Notes under the pieces: generated by a model
The model's input: only the letters and a program-made list of their open reading frames with translations
Told to the model about the DNA's origin: nothing
Database searches by the model: none
Shown: piece after piece, positions 33,533-42,202 of the stretch
Numbering within the stretch: position 1 is the stretch's first letter
Layout of the letters: each line of letters begins with the position of its first letter
DNA from: Olsenella sp. An293
GTDB lineage: Bacteria > Actinomycetota > Coriobacteriia > Coriobacteriales > Atopobiaceae
DNA length: 64,000 nt
Assembly: GCF_002159495.1 (NCBI RefSeq)
Contig: NZ_NFIT01000003.1
Coordinates: 1 to 64,000 of the forward strand
Direction of reading: 5' to 3'
Position numbers and translations under genes: made by a program

Positions 33533-35887
33533 ATGAACCTTGACGAGCTGGAGATTGGCAAGGACGCGATCGTCGCGTCGGTGGACTGCGACGAGGCGTC
33601 GCTTCGTCAGCACATCCTGGACATGGGCCTCACGCCGGGCGTGGAGGTCACGCTGATGAAGCGGGCCCCCATGGGCGACCCGCTCGAGATTCGCCTGCGC
33701 GGCTACGAGCTCACGCTTCGTCGCGACGACGCGGCGCACATCGCGCTCGTGGGCGTGCACGACATGCACGACGCCCCGCGAACCCGCGAGCGCCTGGAGG
33801 CCTCCCCGCACCCCGCCATCGGCGAGAGGTACGCGCCGCGCGCGGCGGGCAAGGCCATCCCCGAGGGACGCCCGCTGAGCCTTGCCCTCGCGGGCAACCA
33901 GAACTGCGGCAAGACCACCCTCTTCAACGCGCTCACGGGAGCGAACCAGCACGTGGGCAACTTCCCGGGCGTCACTGTCGACCGTAAGGACGGCCAGGTC
34001 AAGGGACATCCCGAGGTCACGGTCACGGACCTGCCCGGCATCTACTCGCTCTCGCCGTACACGAGCGAGGAGGTGGTCTCGCGCCGCTTCATCCTCGAGG
34101 AGGGGCCGGACGCGATCATCGACATCGTGGATGCCACCAACATCGAGCGCAACCTCTACCTGACGCTGCAGCTCATGGAGCTCGACCGTCCGATGGTGCT
34201 CGCCCTCAACATGATGGACGAGCTCACGGCCAACGGCGGCACGGTGAGCGTGAACCGCCTCGAGGCGGCGCTCGGCATCCCCGTGGTGCCCATCTCCGCC
34301 GCGCGCGAGGAGGGCATCTCCGAGCTCGTGGAGCACGTGCTGCACGTGGCGCGCTTCCGCGAGCACCCGGGGCGCGTCGACTTCTGCGCGGCGGACGGGC
34401 CAGACCATGGCGCCCTGCACCGCTGCATCCACGGCATCTGCCACATCATCGAGGACCACGCCGCCGCGGCCGGCCTCCCGGTGCGCTTTGCCGCGACCAA
34501 GCTCATCGAGGGCGACTCCCTCGTCATGGGCGCGCTCGGGCTGGACCAAAACGAGCTCGACGCCGTGGAGCACATCATCAGCCAGATGGAGGGGGAGAGC
34601 GGCCGCGACCGCATGGCGGCGCTGGCGGACATGCGCTTTTCGTTCATCGAGGGCGTCTGCGCCGAGTGCGTGGTCAAGCCGCACGAGAGCCGCGAGCACG
34701 CGCGCTCGGTCGCGGCGGACCGCGTGCTCACGGGCAAGTACACCGCCATCCCGGTGTTCGTCGGCATCATGGCGCTCGTCTTCTGGCTCACGTTTGACGT
34801 CATCGGCCAGCGGCTCTCCGACCTCCTCGCCCTGGGCATCGAATGGGTGACGGCACAGGTCGACGCCGCGCTCACGGCCTTTGGGCTCAACCCCGTGGTG
34901 CACTCCCTCGTGATTGATGGCGTCTTTGCCGGCGTGGGCTCGGTGCTCTCCTTCCTGCCGATCATCGTGGTGCTCTTCATCTTGCTCTCGATTCTCGAGG
35001 ACTCCGGCTACATGGCGCGCGTGGCCTTTGTGATGGACAAGTTGCTGCGGCGCCTGGGTCTCTCCGGCCGAAGCTTCGTGCCCATGCTCATCGGCTTTGG
35101 CTGCTCGGTGCCGGCCATCATGGCCACGCGCACCCTGCCCTCCGAGCACGACCGCAAGATGACGGTCATGCTCACGCCGTTCATGAGCTGCTCGGCCAAG
35201 GTGCCGGTCTACGCGCTCTTCTCGGCGGCGTTCTTCCCGGAGGCGGCCCCGCTCGTGATGATCGGGCTCTACGTCATGGGCATCGTGGTGGGCATCCTCG
35301 TGGCGCTCGTGCTCAAGGGCACGGCCTTCAAGGGCGATCCGGTGCCGTTTGTGATGGAGCTCCCCAACTACCGCATGCCCGCGCCCCGCACCGTGGCGCG
35401 CCTCGCCTGGGACAAGGCCAAGGGCTTTGCCACCAAGGCGTTCACGATCATCTTCGTGGCGAGCGTGGTGATCTGGTTCCTCCAGACCTTTGACGTGCGG
35501 CTCAACGTGGTCGCCGACCAGTCCCAGAGCATGCTCGCCGCGCTGGGGACGCTGCTGGCGCCGCTGTTTGCCCCGCTCGGCTTTGGCAACTGGATGGCTG
35601 CCGCCGCGCTCGTCGCGGGCTTTGGCGCCAAGGAGAACGTCGTGGCCACGCTCACGGTGCTCATGGGCGGCTCCACGGCGGGGCTGGCGACGCTCTTCTC
35701 GCCGCTCACGGCCTTTGCGTTCCTGACGTTCACGCTGCTGTACACCCCGTGCGTGGCGGCGGTCTCCGCCGTGAAGGGCGAGCTGGGCACGCGCATGATG
35801 TGGGCGGTCGTCGCCATGCAGTGCGGCGTGGCGTGGGTGGTGGCGCTTGTCGTGCGTCTCGTGGGGATGGCGCTCGGCCTGGGGTAG
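33533..35887 (+). CDS. feoB: FeoA-FeoB fusion ferrous iron transporter, second system
   Basis: A 784-residue protein. Residues 1-75 form a FeoA domain (RQHILDMGLTPGVEVTLMKRAPMGDPLEIRLRGYELTLRRDDAAHI). A linker of about 45 residues joins a complete FeoB: G1 GNQNCGKTT (about 121-129), DLPG, NMMD, then membrane gates FGCSVPAIMATRTL and MSCSAKVPVYALF. Fusion places the accessory domain on the transporter in a fixed ratio. It is the second Fe(II) importer in the window and differs substantially from the first. The ATG at 33533 follows GGGAGGGG, partly within a leader hairpin. No clear DtxR box is seen. Confidence 0.95.
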   Translation: MNLDELEIGKDAIVASVDCDEASLRQHILDMGLTPGVEVTLMKRAPMGDPLEIRLRGYELTLRRDDAAHIALVGVHDMHDAPRTRERLEASPHPAIGERYAPRAAGKAIPEGRPLSLALAGNQNCGKTTLFNALTGANQHVGNFPGVTVDRKDGQVKGHPEVTVTDLPGIYSLSPYTSEEVVSRRFILEEGPDAIIDIVDATNIERNLYLTLQLMELDRPMVLALNMMDELTANGGTVSVNRLEAALGIPVVPISAAREEGISELVEHVLHVARFREHPGRVDFCAADGPDHGALHRCIHGICHIIEDHAAAAGLPVRFAATKLIEGDSLVMGALGLDQNELDAVEHIISQMEGESGRDRMAALADMRFSFIEGVCAECVVKPHESREHARSVAADRVLTGKYTAIPVFVGIMALVFWLTFDVIGQRLSDLLALGIEWVTAQVDAALTAFGLNPVVHSLVIDGVFAGVGSVLSFLPIIVVLFILLSILEDSGYMARVAFVMDKLLRRLGLSGRSFVPMLIGFGCSVPAIMATRTLPSEHDRKMTVMLTPFMSCSAKVPVYALFSAAFFPEAAPLVMIGLYVMGIVVGILVALVLKGTAFKGDPVPFVMELPNYRMPAPRTVARLAWDKAKGFATKAFTIIFVASVVIWFLQTFDVRLNVVADQSQSMLAALGTLLAPLFAPLGFGNWMAAAALVAGFGAKENVVATLTVLMGGSTAGLATLFSPLTAFAFLTFTLLYTPCVAAVSAVKGELGTRMMWAVVAMQCGVAWVVALVVRLVGMALGLG

Positions 35888-36037
35888 GCGCTTGCGAGAG
35901 GCGGACTCCCGCGGGCGGCTCCGCCGGGCCCTCGCACGACAGGCGCGTGCGCAAATGGGTACACAATGGCTATGGCGCGGCTTACCCGCAGCTGACGTCG
36001 GGCGCGTAACGTAGGGCGCCCGACAGAAGGAGACACC

Positions 36038-36823
36038 ATGGCAGACGAGAAGCGTCCCGAGAAGCGCCCCGACCCCACCGCCCCGCACGACGAGCCCCTC
36101 GGCACGACCTACCACCGCGGTCCCGTCATCCTGCGCGGGCCGATGATCCCGGACAACACCACGACCGGCAACCTCCTCGCCCCGGAGGACTCCACCGACT
36201 GGCTGCACATGGACCCGTGGCGCGTCCTGCGTATTCAGGCGGAGTTCGTCGACGGCTTTGGCGCGCTCGCGGAGCTGGGGCCGGCCGTGACCGTCTTTGG
36301 GTCGGCCCGCACGTCGCGCACCGACCCGATGTATCGCGCCGCGCGTCACGTGGGCCGCAAGCTCGCCGAGGCGGGCGTCGCCGTGATCACCGGCGGCGGC
36401 CCCGGCATCATGGAGGCGGCCAACAGCGGCGCGGCCAAGGCGGGCGGCAAGTCCGTGGGCCTGGGGATCGAGCTGCCGCACGAGCAGGGCATCAACAAGT
36501 GGGTCAACCTGGGCATGACCTTCCGGTACTTCTTCGTGCGCAAGACGATGTTCGTCAAGTACTCGAGCGGCGCCATCATCTTCCCGGGCGGCTTCGGCAC
36601 GCTCGACGAGGCCTTCGAGCTGCTGACGCTCGTGCAGACCCACAAGGTCACGCGCGTGCCCGTGGTGCTCTTCGGCTCCGAGTACTGGCACGGCCTCATG
36701 GAGTGGCTCGAGGGCACCGTGACGGCGGCGGGCAACATCTCGCCGCTCGACCCCGACCTCGTTATGGTCACCGACGACGAGGACGAGGCCGTCCGCGCCG
36801 CGCTCTCCGTCATCCGCGGCTAG
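36038..36823 (+). CDS. LOG family protein (TIGR00730-type)
   Basis: A 261-residue Rossmann-fold protein of the LOG/lysine decarboxylase-like family. GGGPGIMEAANSGAAKAGG (about 120-138) and PGGFGTLDE (about 184-192) are the two diagnostic motifs; many members are cytokinin-activating or nucleoside-5-monophosphate phosphoribohydrolases. An N-terminal extension of about 75 residues (DEKRPEKRPDPTAPHDE) precedes the fold and is typical of the longer bacterial subgroup. The ATG at 36038 follows AGAAGGAG, with TACACAAT about 70 nt upstream as a possible -10. The physiological substrate is uncertain. Confidence 0.9.
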   Translation: MADEKRPEKRPDPTAPHDEPLGTTYHRGPVILRGPMIPDNTTTGNLLAPEDSTDWLHMDPWRVLRIQAEFVDGFGALAELGPAVTVFGSARTSRTDPMYRAARHVGRKLAEAGVAVITGGGPGIMEAANSGAAKAGGKSVGLGIELPHEQGINKWVNLGMTFRYFFVRKTMFVKYSSGAIIFPGGFGTLDEAFELLTLVQTHKVTRVPVVLFGSEYWHGLMEWLEGTVTAAGNISPLDPDLVMVTDDEDEAVRAALSVIRG

Positions 36824-37000
36824 CTCCTGTCCCGCGCCCGCTCGCCGCGGCCAGCCACCTTACCAAACCGTCACCTGGCAGTAAGCGCAATCGATGGCCC
36901 CGCCCGGCCGCCCCTGGGACAATGTCACCATCCCGGGGCGGCCGCGCTCATGACTCGGCAGCGCGGCGCCACCGGACGGACGGGGCGACGGGAGGCGGGC

Positions 37001-37108
37001 ATGTCAAAGACGGTATCCGAGCGGACGATCCTTCTGTGCTGCCTTGCGTTCTCGCTTGTGCTGGGCGGCCTCGAGCTGGCGCTGCTGGCGCACGTCGCCA
37101 GGATGTAA
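37001..37108 (+). CDS. Small hydrophobic membrane peptide, 35 residues
   Basis: A short frame encodes MSKTVSERTILLCCLAFSLV and a further 15 residues ending ALLAHVARM. It has a charged N-terminus followed by one continuous hydrophobic helix. A good ribosome-binding site (GGGAGG, ending about 4-5 nt before the ATG) supports translation. It stands between the LOG gene and the TVP38 gene on the same strand. No family is recognised. Small one-helix peptides often modulate membrane complexes, but no function can be inferred. A frame this short could still be fortuitous. Confidence 0.55.
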   Translation: MSKTVSERTILLCCLAFSLVLGGLELALLAHVARM

Positions 37109-37185
37109 GCATCCGGCAAGCGCGCGCGGCCGCGTGGGTTTTTGTCCGGGGGCCATGGCACAATGGCTGTGACGAAGGGAGGCAC

Positions 37186-37887
37186 ATGGGCGAGAAGAAC
37201 CACGACGAGACAAGCCTCGCGCGCCGTCGCGCCCGCGTGATCGCGGCGCTCGTGGCGGTGGCCGCGGTGCTCGCCGTGTGCTGTGCGCGGTGGATGCCCG
37301 AGGTCTACGCATGGGCGTCCGACCCGGCCGCCGTGCGCGCCTTCGTGGCGGACCACGCCGTGCTGTCGCGTCTTGCGGTCGGCGGCGTCAACGCCCTGCA
37401 GATCGCCCTCGCGTTTCTCCCGGGGGAGCCCGTGGAGCTCGCCGCCGGCTATGCCTTTGGCTTTGTCGAGGGGACGCTCGTGTGCATGGCGGCGAGCGCC
37501 GCGGCATCGAGCGTCATCTACTGGGCGGTGCGGCGCTGGGGCTGGTCGCTCGTGGGACTCTTCTTCGACCGCAGCCACCTCGACCGCTTTGCCTGGCTGC
37601 ACGACACGCGCAAGCTCGAGCTCGTGATGCTCGTCGTGTTTCTCATCCCCGGCACGCCCAAGGACTTCCTCACGTACTTCGCCGGCCTCACGAGCATGCG
37701 CTTCCCGGCCGTGCTCGCCATCACCACGCTCGGGCGCATCCCCTCGATCGTGACCTCGACGGTCGCGGCCTCCGCCTTCGGGAGCGGCGACTACGGGGTG
37801 GCGGCGGCGTCGGTCGTCGTGGCGGTGGCCCTCGCGGCTGCGGGCGGGGCGATCTACAAGCGCTTCGAGGCCCGGGTCAGGGGCTAG
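37186..37887 (+). CDS. TVP38/TMEM64 family membrane protein
   Basis: A 233-residue integral membrane protein of the TVP38/TMEM64 (SNARE-associated, DedA-related) family. Signatures are ALAFLPGEPVELAAGYAFGFVEGTLVCMAASAAASSVIYWAVRR and LVVFLIPGTPKDFLTYFAGLTSMRF, with re-entrant-loop glycines and prolines. Relatives are linked to phospholipid scrambling or flipping. The ATG at 37186 follows AGGGAGG; GAGAAGAAC begins at 37192 and encodes the EKN of MGEKN. It may be co-transcribed with the 35-residue peptide 77 nt upstream. Confidence 0.9.
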   Translation: MGEKNHDETSLARRRARVIAALVAVAAVLAVCCARWMPEVYAWASDPAAVRAFVADHAVLSRLAVGGVNALQIALAFLPGEPVELAAGYAFGFVEGTLVCMAASAAASSVIYWAVRRWGWSLVGLFFDRSHLDRFAWLHDTRKLELVMLVVFLIPGTPKDFLTYFAGLTSMRFPAVLAITTLGRIPSIVTSTVAASAFGSGDYGVAAASVVVAVALAAAGGAIYKRFEARVRG

Positions 37888-37932
37888 GGCGCGGCTCTTC
37901 GGCGGGTGGGCCCGCGGCGTTCGCGGGATGCC

Positions 37933-38187
37933 CTAGAACGTCTTGAGGATGTCGCCGATCGCGCGCGAGGCGGTGGACTCGTCGGCGCCGTCCACGCGCA
38001 CGACGACGTGCTCGCCCGGGCGCACGCCGAGCATCATGAGCTCGAGCACCTGCTTGGCATCCACGGTGCGTCCCGCGTGCTCCAGCGTCACGCGGCTGCG
38101 CCACCGTCCCGCCTCGCTGGCAAGCAGCACTGCGAGCTGCACGTGCAGCCCCAAGGGGTCCGTGATGTCGCAAGGTAGCTCGTGCAT
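37933..38187 (-). CDS. HPr-like phosphocarrier domain protein, atypical
   Basis: An 84-residue protein with the HPr fold pattern. DPLGLHVQLAVLL keeps the phosphorylatable His15, but the usual Arg17 is Gln17. The regulatory serine position reads K45-Q46, so it cannot be phosphorylated there by HPr kinase. VDAKQVLELMMLGVRPGEHVVVRVDGADE matches the family's AKSIMGVMSLGA-type segment. No PTS enzyme I or EII gene is nearby. It may be a divergent regulatory HPr rather than the general phosphocarrier. The ATG at 38187 follows AGAGGAA. It is convergent with the TVP38 gene. Confidence 0.8.
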   Translation of the reverse strand: MHELPCDITDPLGLHVQLAVLLASEAGRWRSRVTLEHAGRTVDAKQVLELMMLGVRPGEHVVVRVDGADESTASRAIGDILKTF

Positions 38188-38334
38188 GGGGGTTCCTCTC
38201 GGGGGCGAGGCGAGTTCCCGACACGATAAACCTTAGGCGCGCGGACGGGCGTGCGGCAGGGAAAACTCGCCGAGCGCGCAGGGACGTCTCGGCGGATGGT
38301 AGCAAACCGGTGCCGAGCGCGCTACCATGGCCCC

Positions 38335-38859
38335 ATGGCAGACTACCAGCGCATATCCCACGGGTTCGACCCGGTCTTCGACGAGCGCAGCCGCGTGCTC
38401 GTGCTGGGCTCGTTTCCCTCGGTGCTCTCGCGCGAGAACAGCTTCTACTACGGCAACCCGCGCAACCGTTTCTGGCAGGTCATGGCGGCGGTGCTGGGGG
38501 AGGGCGCGCCGGCGGACGGTGACATTGCGGCCAAGCGCGCGCTGCTGCTGCGCCACGGCGTCGCGCTCTGGGACGTGATCGAGTCCTGCGACGTGCGCGG
38601 CTCGAGCGACGCCTCCATCCGCAACGTGGTGCCCGCCGACGTCGCGCGCATCACGGGCGCGGCGCCGATCGGGGCGGTCCTGTGCAACGGCGCCACCGCG
38701 GGGCGCCTCTACCGCCGCTGGCTCGAGCCGGTCACGGGCATGCCGGCCGAGGTCCTGCCCTCGACGAGCCCGGCCAACGCGGCGTGGTCGCTGCCGCGCC
38801 TCACGGAGCGCTGGCGCGCGGTCCTTCTCGCCGCGCTGGGAAGTGGGGACGCGCGTTAA
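38335..38859 (+). CDS. DNA-deoxyinosine glycosylase (uracil-DNA glycosylase superfamily)
   Basis: A 174-residue DNA-repair enzyme resembling the hypoxanthine-DNA glycosylase branch of the UDG superfamily. VLVLGSFPSVLSRENSFYYGNPRNRFWQVMAAVLGE is the substrate-pocket signature and LPSTSPANAAWS is the second motif. It would remove hypoxanthine formed by deamination of adenine. The ATG at 38335 lies only 7 nt after TACCAT (38322-38327) and has no Shine-Dalgarno sequence, so the message may be leaderless. The stop codon sits within the left arm of an inverted repeat. Confidence 0.88.
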   Translation: MADYQRISHGFDPVFDERSRVLVLGSFPSVLSRENSFYYGNPRNRFWQVMAAVLGEGAPADGDIAAKRALLLRHGVALWDVIESCDVRGSSDASIRNVVPADVARITGAAPIGAVLCNGATAGRLYRRWLEPVTGMPAEVLPSTSPANAAWSLPRLTERWRAVLLAALGSGDAR

Positions 38860-38929
38860 CATGCACAGTTCCGGAAATGCCAATTTCCGATCTGCGGATA
38901 TATAAAAGCTAACGGAACTATGCATGTTA
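38857..38929. repeat. 73-bp inverted-repeat element at the glycosylase stop
   Basis: TAACATGCACAGTTCCG and CGGAACTATGCATGTTA form 17-bp arms with one mismatch. The interior has GGAAAT/ATTTCC and an AT-rich GGATATATAAAAGC. It starts exactly on the TAA stop codon and resembles a small insertion or an operator cluster. Confidence 0.7.
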
Positions 38930-38978
38930 CGCAGCCAGGGGAGGATGGCCGAGAAGGGCGCGGGCCCGTTGCCCGCCG

Positions 38979-39962
38979 CTAGCGCGTGGAGTTTCTCGTC
39001 ACGACCTCAAAGCCCATCTTGAGCTCGCGGCCGATGGAGTCGTCGCCGGTCATGATGCCCACGAGCATCCGGGCGGTCTCGACGCCGGAGGTCTTGTAGT
39101 GGAGGTGGGCCGTGGTCAGCGTGGGCGTGACGATCTGGGAGATCTCGGCGTCATCGATGCCCGTCACGATGACGTCGCCCGGGACGGCGCGGCCGTGCTC
39201 GCGCAGGCAGGCGAGCGTGCCGTAGGCGATGGCGTCGGTGGCGCAGACGATGGCGTCGAGCTCGGGATACGCCTCGAGCAGCGCCTCGGCCTGCTCGTAG
39301 CCGGAGTCCACCGTGAACTCCGCCACGCGCATCGCGCGCTCGGGGACCTCGATCCCGGCCTCGGTGCACGCGTCGAGAAAGCCGCGCCGACGCTCGTGGC
39401 CGACGGCGACGTCCTCCTCGAAGACGCCGATGTAGGCGGGCCGCGCCGCGCCGCGCAGCGCGACGGCGGCAACCCCGCGCATGGCCTCGTAGTCGTCCTG
39501 GTAGACGCAGGAGCAGAGGTCGACGTTCTGGCCGAGCACCACGATCGGCACGGGCAGGGCGGCGATGGCCTCGCGGTGCTCGTCGGTGATGACGGTGGCG
39601 ATGAGGATGACGCCGTCCACCTGGTTCTTCTCGGAAAAGAGGCGCAAGAACTCGACCTCGCGCGCCTCGTCGTTGTCCGTGTTGGCGAGAAGGACCTGGT
39701 ACCCGGCCTCGTTGAGCACGAGCGTGATGCCCGCGACCATGCGGCTCACCGAGGCGGAGTTGATCTTGGGGATGATGACGCCCACGACGTTGGTCTTGCC
39801 GGTGCGCAGGGTCTTGGCCTGGCGCGACGGCACGTAGCCGGTCTTCTCGATGACGCGGCGGATGGCGGCGCGCTTCTCCTGGCTGACGTAGCCGTCGTTG
39901 AGGTAGCGCGACACCGTGGCGCGCGAGACCCCTGCCATCTGTGCGATCTGGTTGATGTCCAT
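38979..39962 (-). CDS. LacI family transcriptional regulator
   Basis: A 327-residue sugar-responsive repressor. The helix-turn-helix is IAQMAGVSRATVSRYLNDGYVSQEKRAAI (about 5-33), followed by the hinge and the family opening GKTNVVGVIIPKINSASVSRMVAGI. The periplasmic-binding-protein-like effector domain includes GVILIATVI and VIVTGIDDAEISQIVTPTLTT. The ATG at 39962 follows GGAGGACAAG. No sugar transport or catabolic gene adjoins it, so its targets and inducer are unknown. The interior carries one GTTCTTCTC motif (39624-39632). Confidence 0.93.
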   Translation of the reverse strand: MDINQIAQMAGVSRATVSRYLNDGYVSQEKRAAIRRVIEKTGYVPSRQAKTLRTGKTNVVGVIIPKINSASVSRMVAGITLVLNEAGYQVLLANTDNDEAREVEFLRLFSEKNQVDGVILIATVITDEHREAIAALPVPIVVLGQNVDLCSCVYQDDYEAMRGVAAVALRGAARPAYIGVFEEDVAVGHERRRGFLDACTEAGIEVPERAMRVAEFTVDSGYEQAEALLEAYPELDAIVCATDAIAYGTLACLREHGRAVPGDVIVTGIDDAEISQIVTPTLTTAHLHYKTSGVETARMLVGIMTGDDSIGRELKMGFEVVTRNSTR

Positions 39963-40190
39963 GTTCTTGTCCTCCCCCTTGCCTAGAGAGTGTAGCGCAC
40001 GACCGTGCGGCTGCTGTCGGGGGGAGGGGTATGGTTATGCCCTTCTCTGCGGCCGCGCCCCGTGCCCGGCGTCGAAACACATCCTTAACTACCTCTTGAG
40101 GATGGGGCCACCGGGGTGTGACCGCGGGACGCGTGTGAGAAACTTACAACCGTCCGTGTGTCGTCGCGCCGAAAAAAAGGAGAATCGTCC

Positions 40191-41084
40191 GTGAACATCA
40201 AGCAGCTCAGGTATGTCACGGCCATACTCTCCACCGGCAGCTTCTCATCCGCGGCGGCATGCGAGGGGGTGTCGGTCCAGGCGGTCTCCAAGGCGATGTC
40301 CGAGCTCGAGGGCGAGGTCGGCGCGCCGCTCTTCATCCGCACGAGCTCCGGGGTGAACCCCACCCCGCTGGGGGAGGCCTTCGGTGCGCGGGCGGACAAG
40401 GTGCTCGCCGAGTTCGACGCGCTCGAGCGCTTCGTGCACGTTCGAGCCCGCAGCGCGGGCGAGCCCGCGGGCCACTTCGTCATTGGCTTCTGCGTCCCGG
40501 CGTTCACGGGGGTCGAGCGGTTCTGCTCGCTGATCAAGACCGTGACCGCGCGGGCGCTGGGCTGCGCCACGGACGTCCTGCTCACCTCCGCCGAGTCGTG
40601 CGTGGACGAGCTGCGCTCCGGGCGCTTCTGGGCCCTCATTACCCTCGGACCGCAGCAGGGCGAGGGCATCGTGTGCGGGAGCCTGGGCGTCATGAGCCCC
40701 ATGGTCGTCATGTCCGCGGAGAACCCGCTCGCCGCAAAGTCCGAGCTCACGCTCGATGACATCAATACCTGCCCGGTGCTGCTCTACCCGGGCTTTGACC
40801 ACTACAACGACGCGGTGTGCCGCGCCTACGCCGCGCGCGGAATGACCTCGGAGCTCGTGGAGATCGTCGACGGGGAGTCCTATGGCGAGTTCCTGCACGA
40901 GCGCGGCGGGCTGAGCCTTGTCGTGGGCGGGGAGTTTCTGGCGCCGTTTGAGGGCTGCGTGCTGCGGCCTATCGCCGCGCGCGACCGGATGCCGGTGCCG
41001 ATCTGCCTGTCGTCGCTTGCCGGCGCGGGCGTGAGCTACCTCGAGCTCAGCCGCGCGCTCGCCAAGATGAGGATCCTCTCGTAA
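40191..41084 (+). CDS. LysR family transcriptional regulator
   Basis: A 297-residue regulator. The N-terminal winged helix is NIKQLRYVTAILSTGSFSSAAACEGVSVQAVSKAMSELEGEVGAPLFIRTSSGVNPTPLGEAF. The remainder fits the co-inducer-binding domain but is divergent and Cys-containing. The GTG at 40191 has AAGGAG (40178-40183) at correct spacing; upstream in-frame residues have no family similarity. It reads away from the divergent lacI gene. Targets are unknown; the 107-residue gene follows by 23 nt and may be co-transcribed. Confidence 0.92.
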   Translation: MNIKQLRYVTAILSTGSFSSAAACEGVSVQAVSKAMSELEGEVGAPLFIRTSSGVNPTPLGEAFGARADKVLAEFDALERFVHVRARSAGEPAGHFVIGFCVPAFTGVERFCSLIKTVTARALGCATDVLLTSAESCVDELRSGRFWALITLGPQQGEGIVCGSLGVMSPMVVMSAENPLAAKSELTLDDINTCPVLLYPGFDHYNDAVCRAYAARGMTSELVEIVDGESYGEFLHERGGLSLVVGGEFLAPFEGCVLRPIAARDRMPVPICLSSLAGAGVSYLELSRALAKMRILS

Positions 41085-41107
41085 AGAGACGGGGAAGGGG
41101 GCTCCCT

Positions 41108-41431
41108 ATGGCCGGAAAAGTCGGGCGCATCGTCGCGGGCGTCGTGATCGCGGGCGTGCTCGTCGCGGGCGGGGCGCTGGGTCTGAACTCGTGCGACGGC
41201 AACCATCCCGAGGGCGTGGAGGCCGACGCTCGCGAGGTGCGCAGCGTCTCTCTAAACGGTGGCAACTACGAGGTCGTGGACTACGAGAACAACCTCTTCG
41301 AGCTGCCGGTCGACAGCACCGAGGTCCACGTGCTCGAGGACAGCGGGCGCGAGTTCGTCTCGCGCGACGTGGACACCCTCTGGATCAAGGGGGAGACCGC
41401 CGAGCGCCTGGGCGTCGACGACGCCGCGTAG
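41108..41431 (+). CDS. Small exported or membrane-anchored protein, unknown
   Basis: A 107-residue protein with a hydrophobic N-terminal segment VGRIVAGVVIAGVLVAGGALGLNSC and a soluble acidic domain (VSLNGGNYEVVDYENNLFELPVDSTEVHVLEDSGREFVSRDVDTLWIKGE). The LNSC end is only a poor lipobox, so it is either a lipoprotein or a signal-anchored protein. No family is recognised. The ATG at 41108 is preceded by AAGGGGG. Short spacing to the LysR gene suggests co-transcription. Confidence 0.7.
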   Translation: MAGKVGRIVAGVVIAGVLVAGGALGLNSCDGNHPEGVEADAREVRSVSLNGGNYEVVDYENNLFELPVDSTEVHVLEDSGREFVSRDVDTLWIKGETAERLGVDDAA

Positions 41432-41557
41432 GGCGCACTTCCCCGGCAGGGGCGCCGCTGGCCGAGGGGCCGCGCCGCCCGCGCGCCCGCACCCCTCCCG
41501 CGCGCCCGCTCCCTCCTACAATCGGTGCAGGTAGTTCCTGCTCGAGGGGGAGGGACC

Positions 41558-42160
41558 ATGAGGCGAGAAGAGCTTGCGCTGCGGATGATCCATGCCTGCA
41601 CGGACGTGATCATGGCGGAGGAGGAGCTCGCCGCCCTGGACGCGCGCCTCGGCGACGGCGACCTCGGCGAGACGATGGTCACGGTGGCCTCCGTGGTGAG
41701 CCAGGCCGTGGTGTCCTCCGAGGGCGGCGTGCAGGAGCTCTTTGACGACGTCGCCATGGCGGTCATGCGGCTGGATGGAGCCGCCGCGCCGCTCTGGCAC
41801 GCCTGGCTCGACGGCCTTCAGGAGGCCGCCCCGGTGGGCGACGAGGCCTCCGTCGACGAGCTCAAGGAAATGTTCTCCTGCGCCACGAGCCGACTCATGG
41901 CGGCCACCGAGGCCCGTGCGGGCGACAAGACGCTGGTGGACGCCTTCGCCGCCGCCGGGGACGCCGCGGCGGCCTGCGGGGGCGACGAGCTCGACCTGCT
42001 CGATGACGTGGCGGACGCCGCGGAGGCGGGCGCCGAGGCGACCAAGGGCCAGGTTGCGAAGTTCGGCCCCGCCCGGGAGCTCGGCGAGGCGAGCCGGGGG
42101 ACCGCCGATCCCGGGGCCGTCGCGGTCGCGCACTTCTTGCGCGGGCTCTCTCGGGCGTAG
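41558..42160 (+). CDS. Stand-alone DhaL-type kinase domain protein
   Basis: A 200-residue protein of the dihydroxyacetone kinase L-domain (ATP-binding, eight-helix barrel). Conserved parts are LDARLGDGDLGETM (Mg-ADP aspartates; the usual DGDHG reads DGDLG), LDGLQEAAPVG, AGDKTLVDAF and PARELGEASRGTADPGA. The canonical partner DhaK and phosphodonor DhaM are not nearby, so the substrate is unclear. The ATG at 41558 follows GGGGGAGGGA, and TACAAT about 40 nt upstream is a possible -10. A 118-bp repeat element follows. Confidence 0.82.
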   Translation: MRREELALRMIHACTDVIMAEEELAALDARLGDGDLGETMVTVASVVSQAVVSSEGGVQELFDDVAMAVMRLDGAAAPLWHAWLDGLQEAAPVGDEASVDELKEMFSCATSRLMAATEARAGDKTLVDAFAAAGDAAAACGGDELDLLDDVADAAEAGAEATKGQVAKFGPARELGEASRGTADPGAVAVAHFLRGLSRA

Positions 42161-42202
42161 CTGCGCTTCGCGTCCCGTGAGGGGCAGGTGCGCCCCCCTG
42201 CT

